DNA from: CAIOSQ01 sp041178225
GTDB lineage: Bacteria > Pseudomonadota > Alphaproteobacteria > CACIAM-22H2
Assembly (NCBI GenBank): GCA_041178225.1
Contig: JBEGVV010000024.1
Location: 35,958-99,957, forward strand
Length of the DNA: 64,000 bases
Direction: 5' to 3'
Shown here: one piece after another, positions 8,596 to 17,961 of the stretch
Numbering within the stretch: the first letter of the stretch is position 1
Layout: each line of letters starts with the position of its first letter
The notes under the pieces: generated by a model
What the model saw: the letters and a program-made list of their open reading frames with translations, nothing else
Database searches by the model: none
What the model was told of the DNA's origin: nothing
Program-made: the position numbers and the translations under genes

Positions 8596-9813
8596 TCAGG
8601 CCGGGCGGCCCGCGCGCATCGCCGCGAGCAGCATCGGCACCGCGAGCAGCGCGATGGCCGCCAGCGCGACGAAGCAGGTGCCGTAGCGCCCGACGGCCGG
8701 CACCGCGAAGGCGAAGACGATCGGCGACACGAGGTAGCCGCCGAAGGTCAGGATCGTCGAGCCGGCGGTCGCGTCGCCGACGCGCCCCTCTGGCGCGAGC
8801 CGCGCGACCTCCGCGAGGTAGACGCCGTTCCAGCTCGTCGACGTCGTGCCGACGACGAGCCCGAGCAGCGTGACCGCCCAGACGGGCCAGCCAGGCGCGA
8901 TCGCGGAGACCCCGAGGACCATCAGGCTCGACGCGAAGGCCAGCGCGACGAGCGCGCGCGCGCCGCCTATCCTGTCCGCGACCCAGCCCATGATGACGCG
9001 CGCGAAGGTGCCGGAGAACTGCATCGCGGAGAAGGCGGCGCCGGCGGCGGCGAGCGTGTAGCCGATCTCCGTCGTCAGCTGCGTCACGAAGAAGGTCAGC
9101 AGGCAGCCCTGCACCGAGGCGAAGCAGAACCCGGCCGCGGCGACGTACAGCATCGCGCGATTGCCGCGGATGACGCTGAAGGGCGCGGCCAGGTTGGCGG
9201 GGGAGACGAGGTTCGCGAGGGTCGGCCGCCGCGAGGCGTCGCGCTGCGCGTCGAGCCGCTCGCGCCAGGGCTGCACCGCGAGCACGGCGAGGAGCGGCAG
9301 CAGCGCGGCGACGAGGAGCCCCATCCTCCATCCGCCCCAGGCGGCCACCGCGTGCACGATCAGACCCGCCAGCGCGCCGCCCAGCGGCACGCCCGACTGC
9401 TTGACCGACATGATCAGCGAGCGCCGGCCCTTCGGCGCGTTGCGCGTCAGGATCTCGCTTCCGGCGGGCGGCGACGGCCCGTAGCCCGCGCCGACGACGA
9501 AGGCCGCGAGGAGCAGGAGCGGCCACCAGGCCGTGATGCTGGCCAGCACGCCAATGCTGCCCACGATCGCGCCGATCTGCAGCAGCCGCACCGGCCCGAA
9601 ATGGCTCAGCAGCAGCGAGCCCCCGGCGAGAAACCACATCGTGCCCCCGGCGACCAGGCCGGAGAGCAGGCCGATCTTCTCCGGCGACACGCCGGCGGCC
9701 GCGGTCAGCTCCGGCCCGATGACCGGGAAGACGCGGCCGAGGAAGGCGGCCATGGTCTGCATGACCATGGTGATGGCCAGCGCGGGTACCCAGGCCGGGG
9801 TCGTCGCGCCCAT
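8596..9813 (-). CDS. Major facilitator superfamily transporter
   Basis: This 405-residue, strongly hydrophobic protein has about twelve predicted membrane segments and a cytoplasmic loop in the middle (near residues 195-210). A basic loop motif related to the MFS DRxGxR signature occurs as DRIGGAR in the second half. It probably imports or exports a small organic acid or the SDR substrate; the substrate cannot be read from sequence. It begins 1 bp after the stop of the SDR gene upstream on the minus strand, so the two are almost certainly co-transcribed and translationally coupled. Confidence 0.85.
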   Translation of the reverse strand: MGATTPAWVPALAITMVMQTMAAFLGRVFPVIGPELTAAAGVSPEKIGLLSGLVAGGTMWFLAGGSLLLSHFGPVRLLQIGAIVGSIGVLASITAWWPLLLLAAFVVGAGYGPSPPAGSEILTRNAPKGRRSLIMSVKQSGVPLGGALAGLIVHAVAAWGGWRMGLLVAALLPLLAVLAVQPWRERLDAQRDASRRPTLANLVSPANLAAPFSVIRGNRAMLYVAAAGFCFASVQGCLLTFFVTQLTTEIGYTLAAAGAAFSAMQFSGTFARVIMGWVADRIGGARALVALAFASSLMVLGVSAIAPGWPVWAVTLLGLVVGTTSTSWNGVYLAEVARLAPEGRVGDATAGSTILTFGGYLVSPIVFAFAVPAVGRYGTCFVALAAIALLAVPMLLAAMRAGRPA

Positions 9814-9814
9814 G

Positions 9815-10558
9815 TCAGGTGACCCACTGGTACCCGTCGATCTTGAAGTCCTGGCCCGACATGAAGTTCGGCTCGACCGTCGCGAGGAAGGCGACGAGCT
9901 GCGCGACGTCGGCCGGCGTGCCGAGGCGCCCGAGCGCGATGCCCTTGACCATCTCGGCGCCGCGCGAGCGCGTCAGGCTGTTGCCCAGCTCGGTCTGGAT
10001 GACGCCCGGGCAGATGCAGTTGATCGCGATCTCCGGGCCCAGTTCCTTGGCGAGCGCGCGCGTCATGCCGATGATGCCGGCCTTCGCCGCCGCGTAGGCG
10101 AACTTCGACACCGCGCTCGTCACGCCGCCATTATGGGCGTTGAGCGACGACATGCTGACGATGCGGCCGGCGCCGCGGCGCTTCATTCCCGGCGCCGCGG
10201 CATGGATGAAGTTGAAGCAGCTCTTGAGGTTGATCGCGATCGTGCGATCGAACTCCTCCTCGGTGATCTCGAGCATGGGCTTGGGCATCGACTTGCCGGC
10301 GTTGTTGAGCAGGAAGTCGATGCCGCCCCACTCGCCCTCCACCTGCGCGACGATCGCCGCGGCGCGGGCGAAGTCGGCGACGTCGGCCACGTGGATCGAC
10401 GCCCGGCGCCCCATCGCGCGGATCTCGCCGGCCGTGCGCTCCATCTCGGGCTCGAGCAGGTCGACGAGCGCGATGTCGAAGCCCTTCTCCGCCAGCGCGT
10501 GGGCGCATCCGCGCCCGATGCCACGCGCGCCCCCCGTCACGATCGCGATCCTCGCCAT
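9815..10558 (-). CDS. Short-chain dehydrogenase/reductase (SDR)
   Basis: A classical 247-residue SDR. The cofactor motif TGGARGIG is at residues 8-15, NNAG follows in the middle, the catalytic Ser lies in SMSSLN, and Tyr-x3-Lys is present as YAAAK. It oxidises or reduces a hydroxyl/keto group with NAD(P)H. The ATG at 10556-10558 starts the Rossmann fold directly; a longer upstream reading would enter the divergent promoter region. It is divergent from the IclR regulator across 130 bp containing inverted repeats, so it is a likely target of that regulator. It forms a pair with the MFS gene. Confidence 0.9.
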   Translation of the reverse strand: MARIAIVTGGARGIGRGCAHALAEKGFDIALVDLLEPEMERTAGEIRAMGRRASIHVADVADFARAAAIVAQVEGEWGGIDFLLNNAGKSMPKPMLEITEEEFDRTIAINLKSCFNFIHAAAPGMKRRGAGRIVSMSSLNAHNGGVTSAVSKFAYAAAKAGIIGMTRALAKELGPEIAINCICPGVIQTELGNSLTRSRGAEMVKGIALGRLGTPADVAQLVAFLATVEPNFMSGQDFKIDGYQWVT

Positions 10559-10616
10559 GTCCCGCCCCTTCCCGGCCTGTTCCCCTGCCGACAACCTAGC
10601 GTCGCCGGCGCGCCTC

Positions 10617-10640
10617 GCGCGAGTCGAGATTGACTCGCGC
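10617..10640. promoter_or_regulatory. Perfect inverted repeat, candidate IclR operator
   Basis: Nine-bp arms GCGCGAGTC (10617-10625) and GACTCGCGC (10632-10640) flank a 6-bp spacer. The right arm overlaps the -35 hexamer TTGACT (10630-10635) of the candidate promoter of the IclR gene. A repressor bound here would block that promoter and could also affect the divergent SDR gene. Confidence 0.5.
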
Positions 10641-10659
10641 CGCGCCGCATACCTAACGT
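10630..10659 (+). promoter_or_regulatory. Candidate promoter of the iclR-type gene and downstream operon
   Basis: TTGACT (10630-10635) and TAACGT (10654-10659) are separated by 18 bp, ending 29 bp before the ATG. The -35 is five of six to consensus. A second perfect inverted repeat, ACGTG-GTT-CACGT at 10674-10686, lies between the -10 and the start codon and may be another operator half. Confidence 0.5.
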
Positions 10660-10688
10660 GTTTCCATGCGCGAACGTGGTTCACGTAC

Positions 10689-11468
10689 ATGAACGAAGGC
10701 GAGGTCAAGTCGGCGGCCCGGGTGCTCGAGATCCTCGAGTTCCTGACGCGCGGCGACGCGCCGGCGACCCTTGCCGACGTCGTCGCCGAGCTCGGCCTGC
10801 CGAAGTCCAGCGCGCACGCGCTGATGCGCACGCTGATGCTGCGCGGCTATGTCGAGCGCGACGAGGCGGAGCGCTACGCGCTGGCGCCAGCCTTCCGCGC
10901 CGGCGGCTGGATCGGCGGGCGCGACGGCCACCTCGCGGCGGTCGCGCGTCCCGTGATGGAGCAGCTGCGCCGCGACCTGCGCGAGACGGTCATCCTCGGC
11001 GCGCGCGGCGCCGGCGGCGACGTGCGCATCGTCTCGAAGCTCGTGAGCCCGGAGCAGGTCCGCTACGACACCGACACGCATGGCCTGCGCCCCGCCTATT
11101 GCACCGCGATGGGCCGCGTGCTCCTCGCCTGGTGGGACCAGCGCGCGCTCGACGGCTACCTCTCTCGGCTCCGGCCACGCGCCATCACGCCGCGCACCGT
11201 GACGGACGTCGCGCGCATCCGCGCCCTGGTGGAGCGCGTGCGCGCCGAGGGCATCGCGGTGGTGGAGGAGGAATTCGCCATCGGGGGCTCCGGCGCGGCG
11301 GCGCCGGTCTTCGACGGCTCGGGGCGCCTGGTCGCGGCCCTCAACGTGGCGGCGGCGACGCGCCGCTTCCCGGGCGCGCGTCGGCGTATCGTCGACGCGC
11401 TCGCGCGTGGCGCGCGGCGCATCAGCCAGCGCCTCGGGCACCGCGACGGCATCGGCGACGCGGCATAG
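10689..11468 (+). CDS. IclR family transcriptional regulator
   Basis: This 259-residue protein has an N-terminal winged helix-turn-helix (residues ~5-65, including TLADVVAELGLPKSSAHALMRT, positions 26-47) followed by the IclR effector-binding domain (~75-250). IclR proteins bind short inverted repeats upstream of catabolic operons and respond to an aromatic or small organic effector. The ATG is the only plausible start; no clear Shine-Dalgarno precedes it. It lies 25 bp upstream of hydantoinase A and probably heads that operon, while its divergent promoter region is shared with the SDR/MFS pair. Confidence 0.9.
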   Translation: MNEGEVKSAARVLEILEFLTRGDAPATLADVVAELGLPKSSAHALMRTLMLRGYVERDEAERYALAPAFRAGGWIGGRDGHLAAVARPVMEQLRRDLRETVILGARGAGGDVRIVSKLVSPEQVRYDTDTHGLRPAYCTAMGRVLLAWWDQRALDGYLSRLRPRAITPRTVTDVARIRALVERVRAEGIAVVEEEFAIGGSGAAAPVFDGSGRLVAALNVAAATRRFPGARRRIVDALARGARRISQRLGHRDGIGDAA

Positions 11469-11493
11469 GCGGCAGGCAGGGGGACGACGGGGA

Positions 11494-13536
11494 ATGGCCT
11501 ACAGGGTTGGCGTCGACATAGGTGGGACCTTCGCGGATTTCTGCGCGCTCGACGAGGCGACGGGCGCGGTGCGCACGCTCAAGGTGCTGTCCACCCCGGC
11601 CGAGCCCGGCCGCGAGGTGATGCAGGGCATCTCCGAGCTGCAGCGGCGCTTCGGCATCGCGCCCTCCGACATCGCCTACTTCACCCACGGCACGACGGTC
11701 GGCATCAACTCGGTGATCCAGCGCAAGGGCGTTCGCCTGTGCCTGTTCACGACCGAGAACTTCATCGACGTGCTCGAGCTCGCCCGGCTGAAGATGCCGG
11801 ACCCGTACCACCTGCTGTCGCGGCGTCCGGAGCCTCTCGTCACGCGCGACCGGGCGTTCGGCATCCGCGAGAGGATGCTCGCCGACGGCAGCGTCGACCT
11901 GCCACTCGACCACGCCTCGCTGCGCGACGCGCTGGATCGCGCGCTGGAGCGCGGCGCCGAGGGCATCGTGCTCTCCTTCCTGCATGCCTACGCCAATCCC
12001 GCCCACGAGCAGGAGGCCGCGCGCCTGATCGGCGCATGGGCTCCGGGCCTGCCGGTATTCCCCTCCTCGGCGGTGTGGCCGATCATCCGCGAATACGAGC
12101 GCACCTCGACCGCGGTCGTGCACGGCTACGTGCAGCCGCGCGTCGCCGCCTACATCGCCTCGCTCCAGGCCTCGCTGCGCAAGGCCGGCGTCGGCGCCGA
12201 GCCGATGATCACGAAGTCGAACGGCGGCGTGATGACGGCCGAGCTCGGCAAGAGCCAGTGCATCCAGATGCTGCTCTCGGGCACGGCCGCCGGCACGATG
12301 GGCGCGGCCTTCGTCGCGCGGCACGCCGACGCCCCGCGCGTGCTGGCGCTCGACGTCGGCGGCACGTCGGCTGACGTCTCGGTGATCGTCGACGGCCAGC
12401 CGAGCTACCGCTCGGGCGAGATGGTCGGCGAGTTCCCGATCTACATCCCGACGGTCTCGGTCACCTCGATCGGCGCGGGCGGCGGCTCGATCGCCGCGGT
12501 CGACGCCTTCGGCACGCTGACCGTCGGCCCGGAGAGCGCCGGCTCGACGCCGGGCCCCGCCTGCTACGGCCGCGGCGGCACGCGCCCGACGCTGACCGAC
12601 GCCTTCGTGGTCTGCGGCTTCATGGGCCACAGCGAGCTCGGCTACAGCGCCGTCACCGTCGACCGCGCGAAGGCGGAGGCCGCGATGGAGCCGATCGCGA
12701 AGGCGCTTGGCCGCGACCTGCGCTCGGCCGCGGAGGCCGTGATCCAGGTCGCCGTGTCGGGGATGTATCGCGAGGTGAGCAAGCTCGCCGCGCACCAGGG
12801 CGTCGACCTGCGCGAGTTCAGCCTGCTCGCCTTCGGCGGCGGCGGCCCGATGACCGCCTGCCTGCTCGCGCGCGAGCTCGGCATGCCCTCGGTCCTCGTG
12901 CCCACCACGCCCGGCGTGCTCTCCGCGCTCGGCGGGCTGGTCGCGGACGTGAAGAACGACTTCATCCTCACGGTCTACGCGCCGCTCTCGGCCGAGACGC
13001 TGCCGCGCCTGCGCGAGGGATTCGCCGCGCTGGCGCGCGAGGCCGAGGCGTGGCTGCGCGACCGGCAGGGCCATCGCGGCGCGCCGCGCCTCGTGGCCTC
13101 CGCCGACCTGCGCTACCACGGCCAGAGCTTCGAGATCGAGACGCCCATCGACCTCGCATGGATCGAGGCCGGGGACGTGGCGCGCATCAGGGACGCGTTC
13201 CATCGCGAGCACGAGCGCATCTACGGCCACGCGGACCGCGAGGCGCGCGTCGATGCCGTCGCGCTGCGCATGATCGTCGTCGGCGAGAGCGCCAAGCCGT
13301 CCCTGCCGGTGCAGGAGCGGCGCGAGGGCCGCGCGGCGCCGCAGGCGGAGATCGAGGTCCTGCTGGACGGCGCGCCGCGGCGCGTGGCGCTCCACCGCCG
13401 CGCCGAACTCGTCCATGGCACGACCTTCGACGGCCCCTGCGTGATCGCGCAGGACGACACCACGACGATCGTGCCGGACGGCTATGCCGGCGCGGTCGAC
13501 CGTTTCGGCAACCTCATCCTGGCGCGCGGGAGCTGA
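11494..13536 (+). CDS. Hydantoinase/oxoprolinase subunit A family protein (HyuA-like), copy 1
   Basis: This 680-residue protein has the actin-like ATPase start VGVDIGGTFADF, a second phosphate-binding block around LALDVGGTSADVSV and the GAGGGSIA loop, all characteristic of N-methylhydantoinase A, 5-oxoprolinase A and the acetone/acetophenone carboxylase beta subunits. With its B subunit it couples ATP hydrolysis to opening of a cyclic amide, or to carboxylation; sequence alone does not separate these. It is the second gene of the IclR-led operon and lies 4 bp upstream of HyuB. The linked peptide-type ABC importer suggests uptake of the cyclic amide or a related compound. Confidence 0.88.
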   Translation: MAYRVGVDIGGTFADFCALDEATGAVRTLKVLSTPAEPGREVMQGISELQRRFGIAPSDIAYFTHGTTVGINSVIQRKGVRLCLFTTENFIDVLELARLKMPDPYHLLSRRPEPLVTRDRAFGIRERMLADGSVDLPLDHASLRDALDRALERGAEGIVLSFLHAYANPAHEQEAARLIGAWAPGLPVFPSSAVWPIIREYERTSTAVVHGYVQPRVAAYIASLQASLRKAGVGAEPMITKSNGGVMTAELGKSQCIQMLLSGTAAGTMGAAFVARHADAPRVLALDVGGTSADVSVIVDGQPSYRSGEMVGEFPIYIPTVSVTSIGAGGGSIAAVDAFGTLTVGPESAGSTPGPACYGRGGTRPTLTDAFVVCGFMGHSELGYSAVTVDRAKAEAAMEPIAKALGRDLRSAAEAVIQVAVSGMYREVSKLAAHQGVDLREFSLLAFGGGGPMTACLLARELGMPSVLVPTTPGVLSALGGLVADVKNDFILTVYAPLSAETLPRLREGFAALAREAEAWLRDRQGHRGAPRLVASADLRYHGQSFEIETPIDLAWIEAGDVARIRDAFHREHERIYGHADREARVDAVALRMIVVGESAKPSLPVQERREGRAAPQAEIEVLLDGAPRRVALHRRAELVHGTTFDGPCVIAQDDTTTIVPDGYAGAVDRFGNLILARGS

Positions 13537-13540
13537 GCCC

Positions 13541-15553
13541 ATGGCGATCGACCCGGTCACCCTCCAGGTGCTCGCCAACCACGCGCAGGCCGCGGCGGAG
13601 GCGATGGCCTTCACGCTGTTCCGCACCGCGCACTCGACCTTCGTCAAGGAGACGGAGGACTTCACCTCCGGCCTGACGACGCCCGACGGCATGACCTTCG
13701 CCTCGCCGCGCGACCTCGGCGCGACCTGGTTCATCGGGCTCGACTACGGCAACGCGATCCGGATGGTGGAGGACTACAGGCCCGGCGACGTCTGCATCAC
13801 CAACGACCCCTACTCGGGATATGTCTGCACGCACACGCCGGACCTCCACATCTGGAAGCCCATCTTCTGGGAGGACGAGGTCGTCGCCTTCGCGGTCGGG
13901 CACATCCACAACACGGATGTCGGCGGCGCGGTGCCTGCGTCGCTGTCGCGCCAGCTCACCGAGGTCCACCAGGAGGGGATCCGCATCCCGCCCAGCAAGA
14001 TCTACGAGGCGGGCAAGCTCAACAAGACGCTGCTCGACGTCATGCTGACCAACGTGCGCATGCCCGAGCAGAACTGGGGCGACTTCAAGGCCCAGCTCGC
14101 CTCGGTCGCCACCGGCGAGCGCAAGGTCCACGACATGATCCGGCGCTTCGGCGTCGACACGTTCAGGCAGGGCATCAAGGACCTGCTCGACCTCGGCGAG
14201 CGCCGCGCGCGCGCCGTGCTCGGGAAGATCCCCGACGGCGACTACCACTTCGTCGACTACCTCGACGAGGACGGCCCGGGCGGCGTGCCCGTGCGCCTCG
14301 AGCTCACGCTCCGGATCCGCGGCGAGGAATGCGTCCTCGACTTCACCGGCTCCGACCCGCAGCTGCACTCCTCGCTCAACGTGCCGACCGGCGGCGCGGA
14401 GCGCCACATCCTGCTGATGGTCGGATACACCTACTCGCTCTACACGATCGACGAGACGCTGCCGCTCAACGGCGGAATCACGCGCCCCGCGCGCTGCATC
14501 ATCCCCGAGGGCTCGGTGCTCAACCCGAAGTTCCCGGCGGCGGTCGGCATGCGCAGCCTCACCTGCGGGCGGCTGCAGAGCCTGATCATCGGCGCGTTCC
14601 AGGCCGCGATGCCGCAGGCCATGCCCGCCGGCCCGGGCTCGAGCGCCGGCATCATGAACGTCAAGACGATCGACGCGAAGACCGGCCGGCGCATCATGGC
14701 CTCGATCAACCCCATGACCGGCGGCGCGGGCGGCTCGTCCCTCGGCGACGGCGCCGACGGCTCGGGCGCCAATTCCTCGTTCCTCAAGAACACGCCGGTG
14801 GAGATCAACGAGGCCGAGGTGCCGATCAGGTTCCGGCGCTACGGCCTCGTGCGCGACAGCGGCGGCGCGGGCAAGGCGCGCGGCGGGCTCGCGACCGAGC
14901 TCGAGTTCCAGCTCTTCTCGCCCAACTCCGTCGTCACCGCGCGCAACCGCGACCGCACGCGCTTCAGCACCTGGGGCGCGATGCGCGGCGGGCCGGGCGC
15001 CACCTCGAGCTTCTGGCGCAATCCCGGCTCGAACCATGCCGAGGACCTCGGCAACACGGACGTGGTCAACCTCGATCCCGGCGACGTGATCCGCATCAAG
15101 GCGGCCGGCGGCGCCGGGTGGGGCGCGCCCTGGGAGCGCGACCCGGCGCTGGTCCTGCGCGACGTCGCGGAGGACAAGGTCTCGGTGGAGGGCGCGGCGC
15201 GCGACTACGGCGTCGTGCTGCGCGACGGCGCGGTCGACGAGGAGGCGACGAAGGCCGCGCGCGCGCGGCTCGCAGCCGAGGACGCCGCCCGGCCGCCCGC
15301 GCATTTCCGCTTCAACGCGGCGCGCGACGCCTACGAGCGGGAATGGGACGCGGCGAGCTACGCCGCGCTCGGCGCCGCGCTCGGCCTGCTGCCGGTCCAC
15401 TGGCGGCATTTCGTGAAGCGACGGATCTTCGACCGCGTCGCGGCCATGCCCGCCTCGGCGCGCCGCGCCGATGGCGGCCACGTCGCCGCGATCTTCTCCG
15501 AGGTCGTCGCCAGCTTCCCCGAGCTGCGCCACATCCGGCCAGCGGCAGAGTAG
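13541..15553 (+). CDS. Hydantoinase B family protein (HyuB-like), copy 1
   Basis: This 670-residue protein is the catalytic partner of the A subunit. It begins MAIDPVTLQVLANH and contains the family stretches TNDPYSGYVCTHTPDL and GHIHNTDVGG, whose Asp/His residues are the likely metal ligands. The GGAGGSSLGDGADG region follows later. It is longer than copy 2 (547 aa) mainly through a C-terminal extension of ~120 residues containing LLPVHWRHFVKRRIFDRVAA, reminiscent of acetophenone-carboxylase-type subunits. It sits between hydantoinase A and an SDR. It could therefore be a hydantoinase or an ATP-dependent carboxylase. Confidence 0.87.
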   Translation: MAIDPVTLQVLANHAQAAAEAMAFTLFRTAHSTFVKETEDFTSGLTTPDGMTFASPRDLGATWFIGLDYGNAIRMVEDYRPGDVCITNDPYSGYVCTHTPDLHIWKPIFWEDEVVAFAVGHIHNTDVGGAVPASLSRQLTEVHQEGIRIPPSKIYEAGKLNKTLLDVMLTNVRMPEQNWGDFKAQLASVATGERKVHDMIRRFGVDTFRQGIKDLLDLGERRARAVLGKIPDGDYHFVDYLDEDGPGGVPVRLELTLRIRGEECVLDFTGSDPQLHSSLNVPTGGAERHILLMVGYTYSLYTIDETLPLNGGITRPARCIIPEGSVLNPKFPAAVGMRSLTCGRLQSLIIGAFQAAMPQAMPAGPGSSAGIMNVKTIDAKTGRRIMASINPMTGGAGGSSLGDGADGSGANSSFLKNTPVEINEAEVPIRFRRYGLVRDSGGAGKARGGLATELEFQLFSPNSVVTARNRDRTRFSTWGAMRGGPGATSSFWRNPGSNHAEDLGNTDVVNLDPGDVIRIKAAGGAGWGAPWERDPALVLRDVAEDKVSVEGAARDYGVVLRDGAVDEEATKAARARLAAEDAARPPAHFRFNAARDAYEREWDAASYAALGAALGLLPVHWRHFVKRRIFDRVAAMPASARRADGGHVAAIFSEVVASFPELRHIRPAAE

Positions 15554-15563
15554 GACGGACGAC

Positions 15564-16316
15564 ATGCAGATCGAGTTCACCGGCAGGACGGTCGTCGTCA
15601 CGGGCGCCGCGCGCGGCATCGGCGCCGCGATCGCGCGGGGCTTCGCCGAGCGCGGGGCGAGGGTCTTCGCCTGCGACATGGCCGCCGACGCGCTGGCCGC
15701 GCTTGGCGGCGGCATCGAGGGCCGCGTCGTCGACGTCGCGGACGAGGCAGCGATGTCGGCCTTCGTGCGCGAGGCCGAGGCCGCGACGGGGCATGTCGAC
15801 GTGCTCGTCCATGTCGCCGGCGGCGTGCGCGGCAAGCGCCAGATGCCGATCGAGCAGGTCTCATCGCGCGACTGGCTCGACATCTACGACGCCAACGTCA
15901 TGGGCGCCTTCAACGCCGCGCGCGCCGTCGTGCCGGGCATGAAGCGCGCGGGCGGCGGCCGCATCGTCGTCATCGCCAGCCGCGCGGGCATGGGCGTGAG
16001 CCTCACGGGGATCCAGAGCTACGCCTCGGCCAAGGCCGCGCAGCTCGGCCTCGTGCGCCAGCTCGCCCACGAGCTCGGCCCGTCGAACATCACGGTCAAC
16101 GCGGTCGCGCCGGGCTTCATGCCGACCTCGCCGGACTACGAGCGCCAGTGGCAGGGCTATGGAGAGGCCGGCCAGAAGGCGCTCGTCGAGCGCACGCCGA
16201 TGCGCCGCCTTGGCAGGCCGGAGGAAATCGCCTACGCGGTGATGTTCCTCGCCTCGCCCTACGCGGGCTTCGTCAACGGGCAGGTCCTGCCGGTCACCGG
16301 CGGGCCCCAGGGCTGA
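15564..16316 (+). CDS. Short-chain dehydrogenase/reductase (SDR)
   Basis: A 250-residue SDR with TGAARGIG at residues 13-20, HVAGG in place of the usual NNAG, the catalytic Ser in IASRAG and the Tyr-x3-Lys motif as YASAK. The His/Val-Ala-Gly variant is found in several 3-oxoacyl and alcohol dehydrogenases. The gene starts 10 bp after HyuB with a weak GGACGGACGAC leader. It probably oxidises the hydroxyl or reduces the ketone in the pathway that the hydantoinase-like enzyme serves. Confidence 0.88.
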   Translation: MQIEFTGRTVVVTGAARGIGAAIARGFAERGARVFACDMAADALAALGGGIEGRVVDVADEAAMSAFVREAEAATGHVDVLVHVAGGVRGKRQMPIEQVSSRDWLDIYDANVMGAFNAARAVVPGMKRAGGGRIVVIASRAGMGVSLTGIQSYASAKAAQLGLVRQLAHELGPSNITVNAVAPGFMPTSPDYERQWQGYGEAGQKALVERTPMRRLGRPEEIAYAVMFLASPYAGFVNGQVLPVTGGPQG

Positions 16317-16350
16317 ACAGGTTCACCACGGAAACAGGAGGAGGCTTGCG

Positions 16351-17904
16351 ATGAGAAAGACAACGCTTCGCGCGATCGCCATGGCGGCGGCGGTCGCCCT
16401 CGCACCGGCGCTCGCGTCGGGCCAGGGACGCTACGTCCACGCCAACAACTCGCCCTTCGACAACCTCGACCCGCACGCGGTGTTCGACGTCGGCCGTGCC
16501 GCGTCGCGCATCAACATGTACGACGGGCTCTACCGCTGGGTGGACAACCCGCCGAAGATGATCCCGTGGCTGGCGGAGAGCCACACGGTCTCGCCGGATG
16601 GGCTCACCTATACCTTCAAGCTGCGCAAGGGCGTGAAGTTCCACGACGGCTCCGAGATGACCTCGGCCGACGTGGTCTACACGATGGAGCGCATGCTCGC
16701 GATGAAGAAGGGGCCCGCCGGCCTCTTCCTCGGCTCGATCCTGCCGGGCACGACCCAGGCGCCGGACCCGCACACCGTCGTCTTCAAGCTCAAGGAGCCG
16801 TCGGCGATCTTCCTGTCGACGGTTCCGGAGATCCAGGTCGTCAACGCGAAGCTCGTCCAGCGCAACGTCAAGGACGGCGACCACGGCGAGGGCTGGCTCA
16901 GCCGCAATGGCGCGGGCACGGGCTCGTTCATGCTGCGCCGCCATGATCCCGCGGTCGGCTTCATCGCGACGCGCTTCAAGGACCATTTCCACGGCTGGGA
17001 AGCGGGCAAGAAGTGGTTCGACGAGATCGAGTTCCGCTCGGTGCTCGACGTCAACACGCGCGTCCTCGGCCTGATCAAGGGCGACTTCCACGGTACCGAC
17101 GGCTACCTGCCCTACGACCAGATCGAGCGCCTGCGCAAGGAGTCGAACATCCAGATCCTCGAAGACGAGTCGATGCGCGTCTTCTACTTCGCCTTCAACA
17201 TGTCCCGGCCGCCGTTCGACAACGTCCATTTCCGGCGCGCGCTCAACTACGCCTTCGACTACAACGGCTTCATCAACGACATCCTGAAGGGCTCGGTCGC
17301 CCGCAACCCCAGCCCCAACCCGAACAACCTCTGGGGCACGCCGAAGGACATCAAGGGCTACGAGTTCGACCTCGACAAGGCCAGGGCCGAGCTCGCCAAG
17401 GCCAACGTGCAGTTGCGCCCGATCACGATCAACCCGCTGGCGGGCTTCCCCGAGACGGAGCAGGCCGCGGTGCTCTTCGGCAACGCGCTGCGCAGGATCG
17501 GCATCGAGGCGCGCATCGAGGCCGCGCCGTGGAACATCGTGTCGGACCGCTTCCGCAACAAGGACACGATGCACGACATGGTCCCGCTCTGGAAGAGCAC
17601 CTACTACGCGGATCCGAACAACTGGGTCGGCGAGCTCTTCACCACGCGCCACCATGGCGGCCGCAACACGACCTGGTACAGCAACGCCGAGCTCGACCGC
17701 ATCACGGACGAGGCGCTGAAGATCACCGACCAGGACGAGCGCGCGAAGCTCTACGACAAGGCGATCCGCCACATCGTCGACGAGGCCGTCGGCATCTTCG
17801 TCTACAACACGAAGTGGTTCGGCCCCTACTCGAACAGGATCGGCGGCATCCGCTTCTCCCCCATCGGCAATGGGCAGGAGATGCGCTGGGCCTACTTCAA
17901 GTAA
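16351..17904 (+). CDS. Peptide/nickel-type ABC transporter substrate-binding protein (SBP family 5), system 1
   Basis: This 517-residue extracytoplasmic binding protein has a signal peptide of about 25 residues (basic MRKTTLR, then an Ala-rich core ending ALASG). The mature SBP_bac_5 fold shows the typical KLRKGVKFHDGSEMTSADVV segment. Such proteins capture di/oligopeptides, opines, or other amides in the periplasm and deliver them to a DppBC-type channel. A strong AGGAGG ribosome-binding site precedes the ATG. The gene is followed by a 17-bp-stem hairpin before the permease, consistent with the binding protein being made in excess. Confidence 0.93.
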   Translation: MRKTTLRAIAMAAAVALAPALASGQGRYVHANNSPFDNLDPHAVFDVGRAASRINMYDGLYRWVDNPPKMIPWLAESHTVSPDGLTYTFKLRKGVKFHDGSEMTSADVVYTMERMLAMKKGPAGLFLGSILPGTTQAPDPHTVVFKLKEPSAIFLSTVPEIQVVNAKLVQRNVKDGDHGEGWLSRNGAGTGSFMLRRHDPAVGFIATRFKDHFHGWEAGKKWFDEIEFRSVLDVNTRVLGLIKGDFHGTDGYLPYDQIERLRKESNIQILEDESMRVFYFAFNMSRPPFDNVHFRRALNYAFDYNGFINDILKGSVARNPSPNPNNLWGTPKDIKGYEFDLDKARAELAKANVQLRPITINPLAGFPETEQAAVLFGNALRRIGIEARIEAAPWNIVSDRFRNKDTMHDMVPLWKSTYYADPNNWVGELFTTRHHGGRNTTWYSNAELDRITDEALKITDQDERAKLYDKAIRHIVDEAVGIFVYNTKWFGPYSNRIGGIRFSPIGNGQEMRWAYFK

Positions 17905-17913
17905 CGAAAGGCG

Positions 17914-17950
17914 ATCCCCTCCCTTGCCGCGACGCGGCGAGGGAGGGGAT
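17914..17950 (+). repeat. Strong intergenic hairpin between binding protein and permease genes
   Basis: A 17-bp stem (arms 17914-17930 and 17934-17950, one G-U wobble) with a GAC loop. No U-tract follows, so it is more likely an mRNA 3'-end stabiliser or REP-like palindrome than a terminator. The 3' arm contains GGGAGGGG, the only Shine-Dalgarno-like sequence before the permease ATG at 17962, so the hairpin may also lower permease translation. Confidence 0.7.
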
Positions 17951-17961
17951 GATCCCCTGGC

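Noticed and set aside
17914..17950. Rho-independent terminator between binding protein and permease
   Set aside because: The stem is strong but no U-tract follows and the operon continues 11 bp later. Processing or stabilising hairpin is the better reading.
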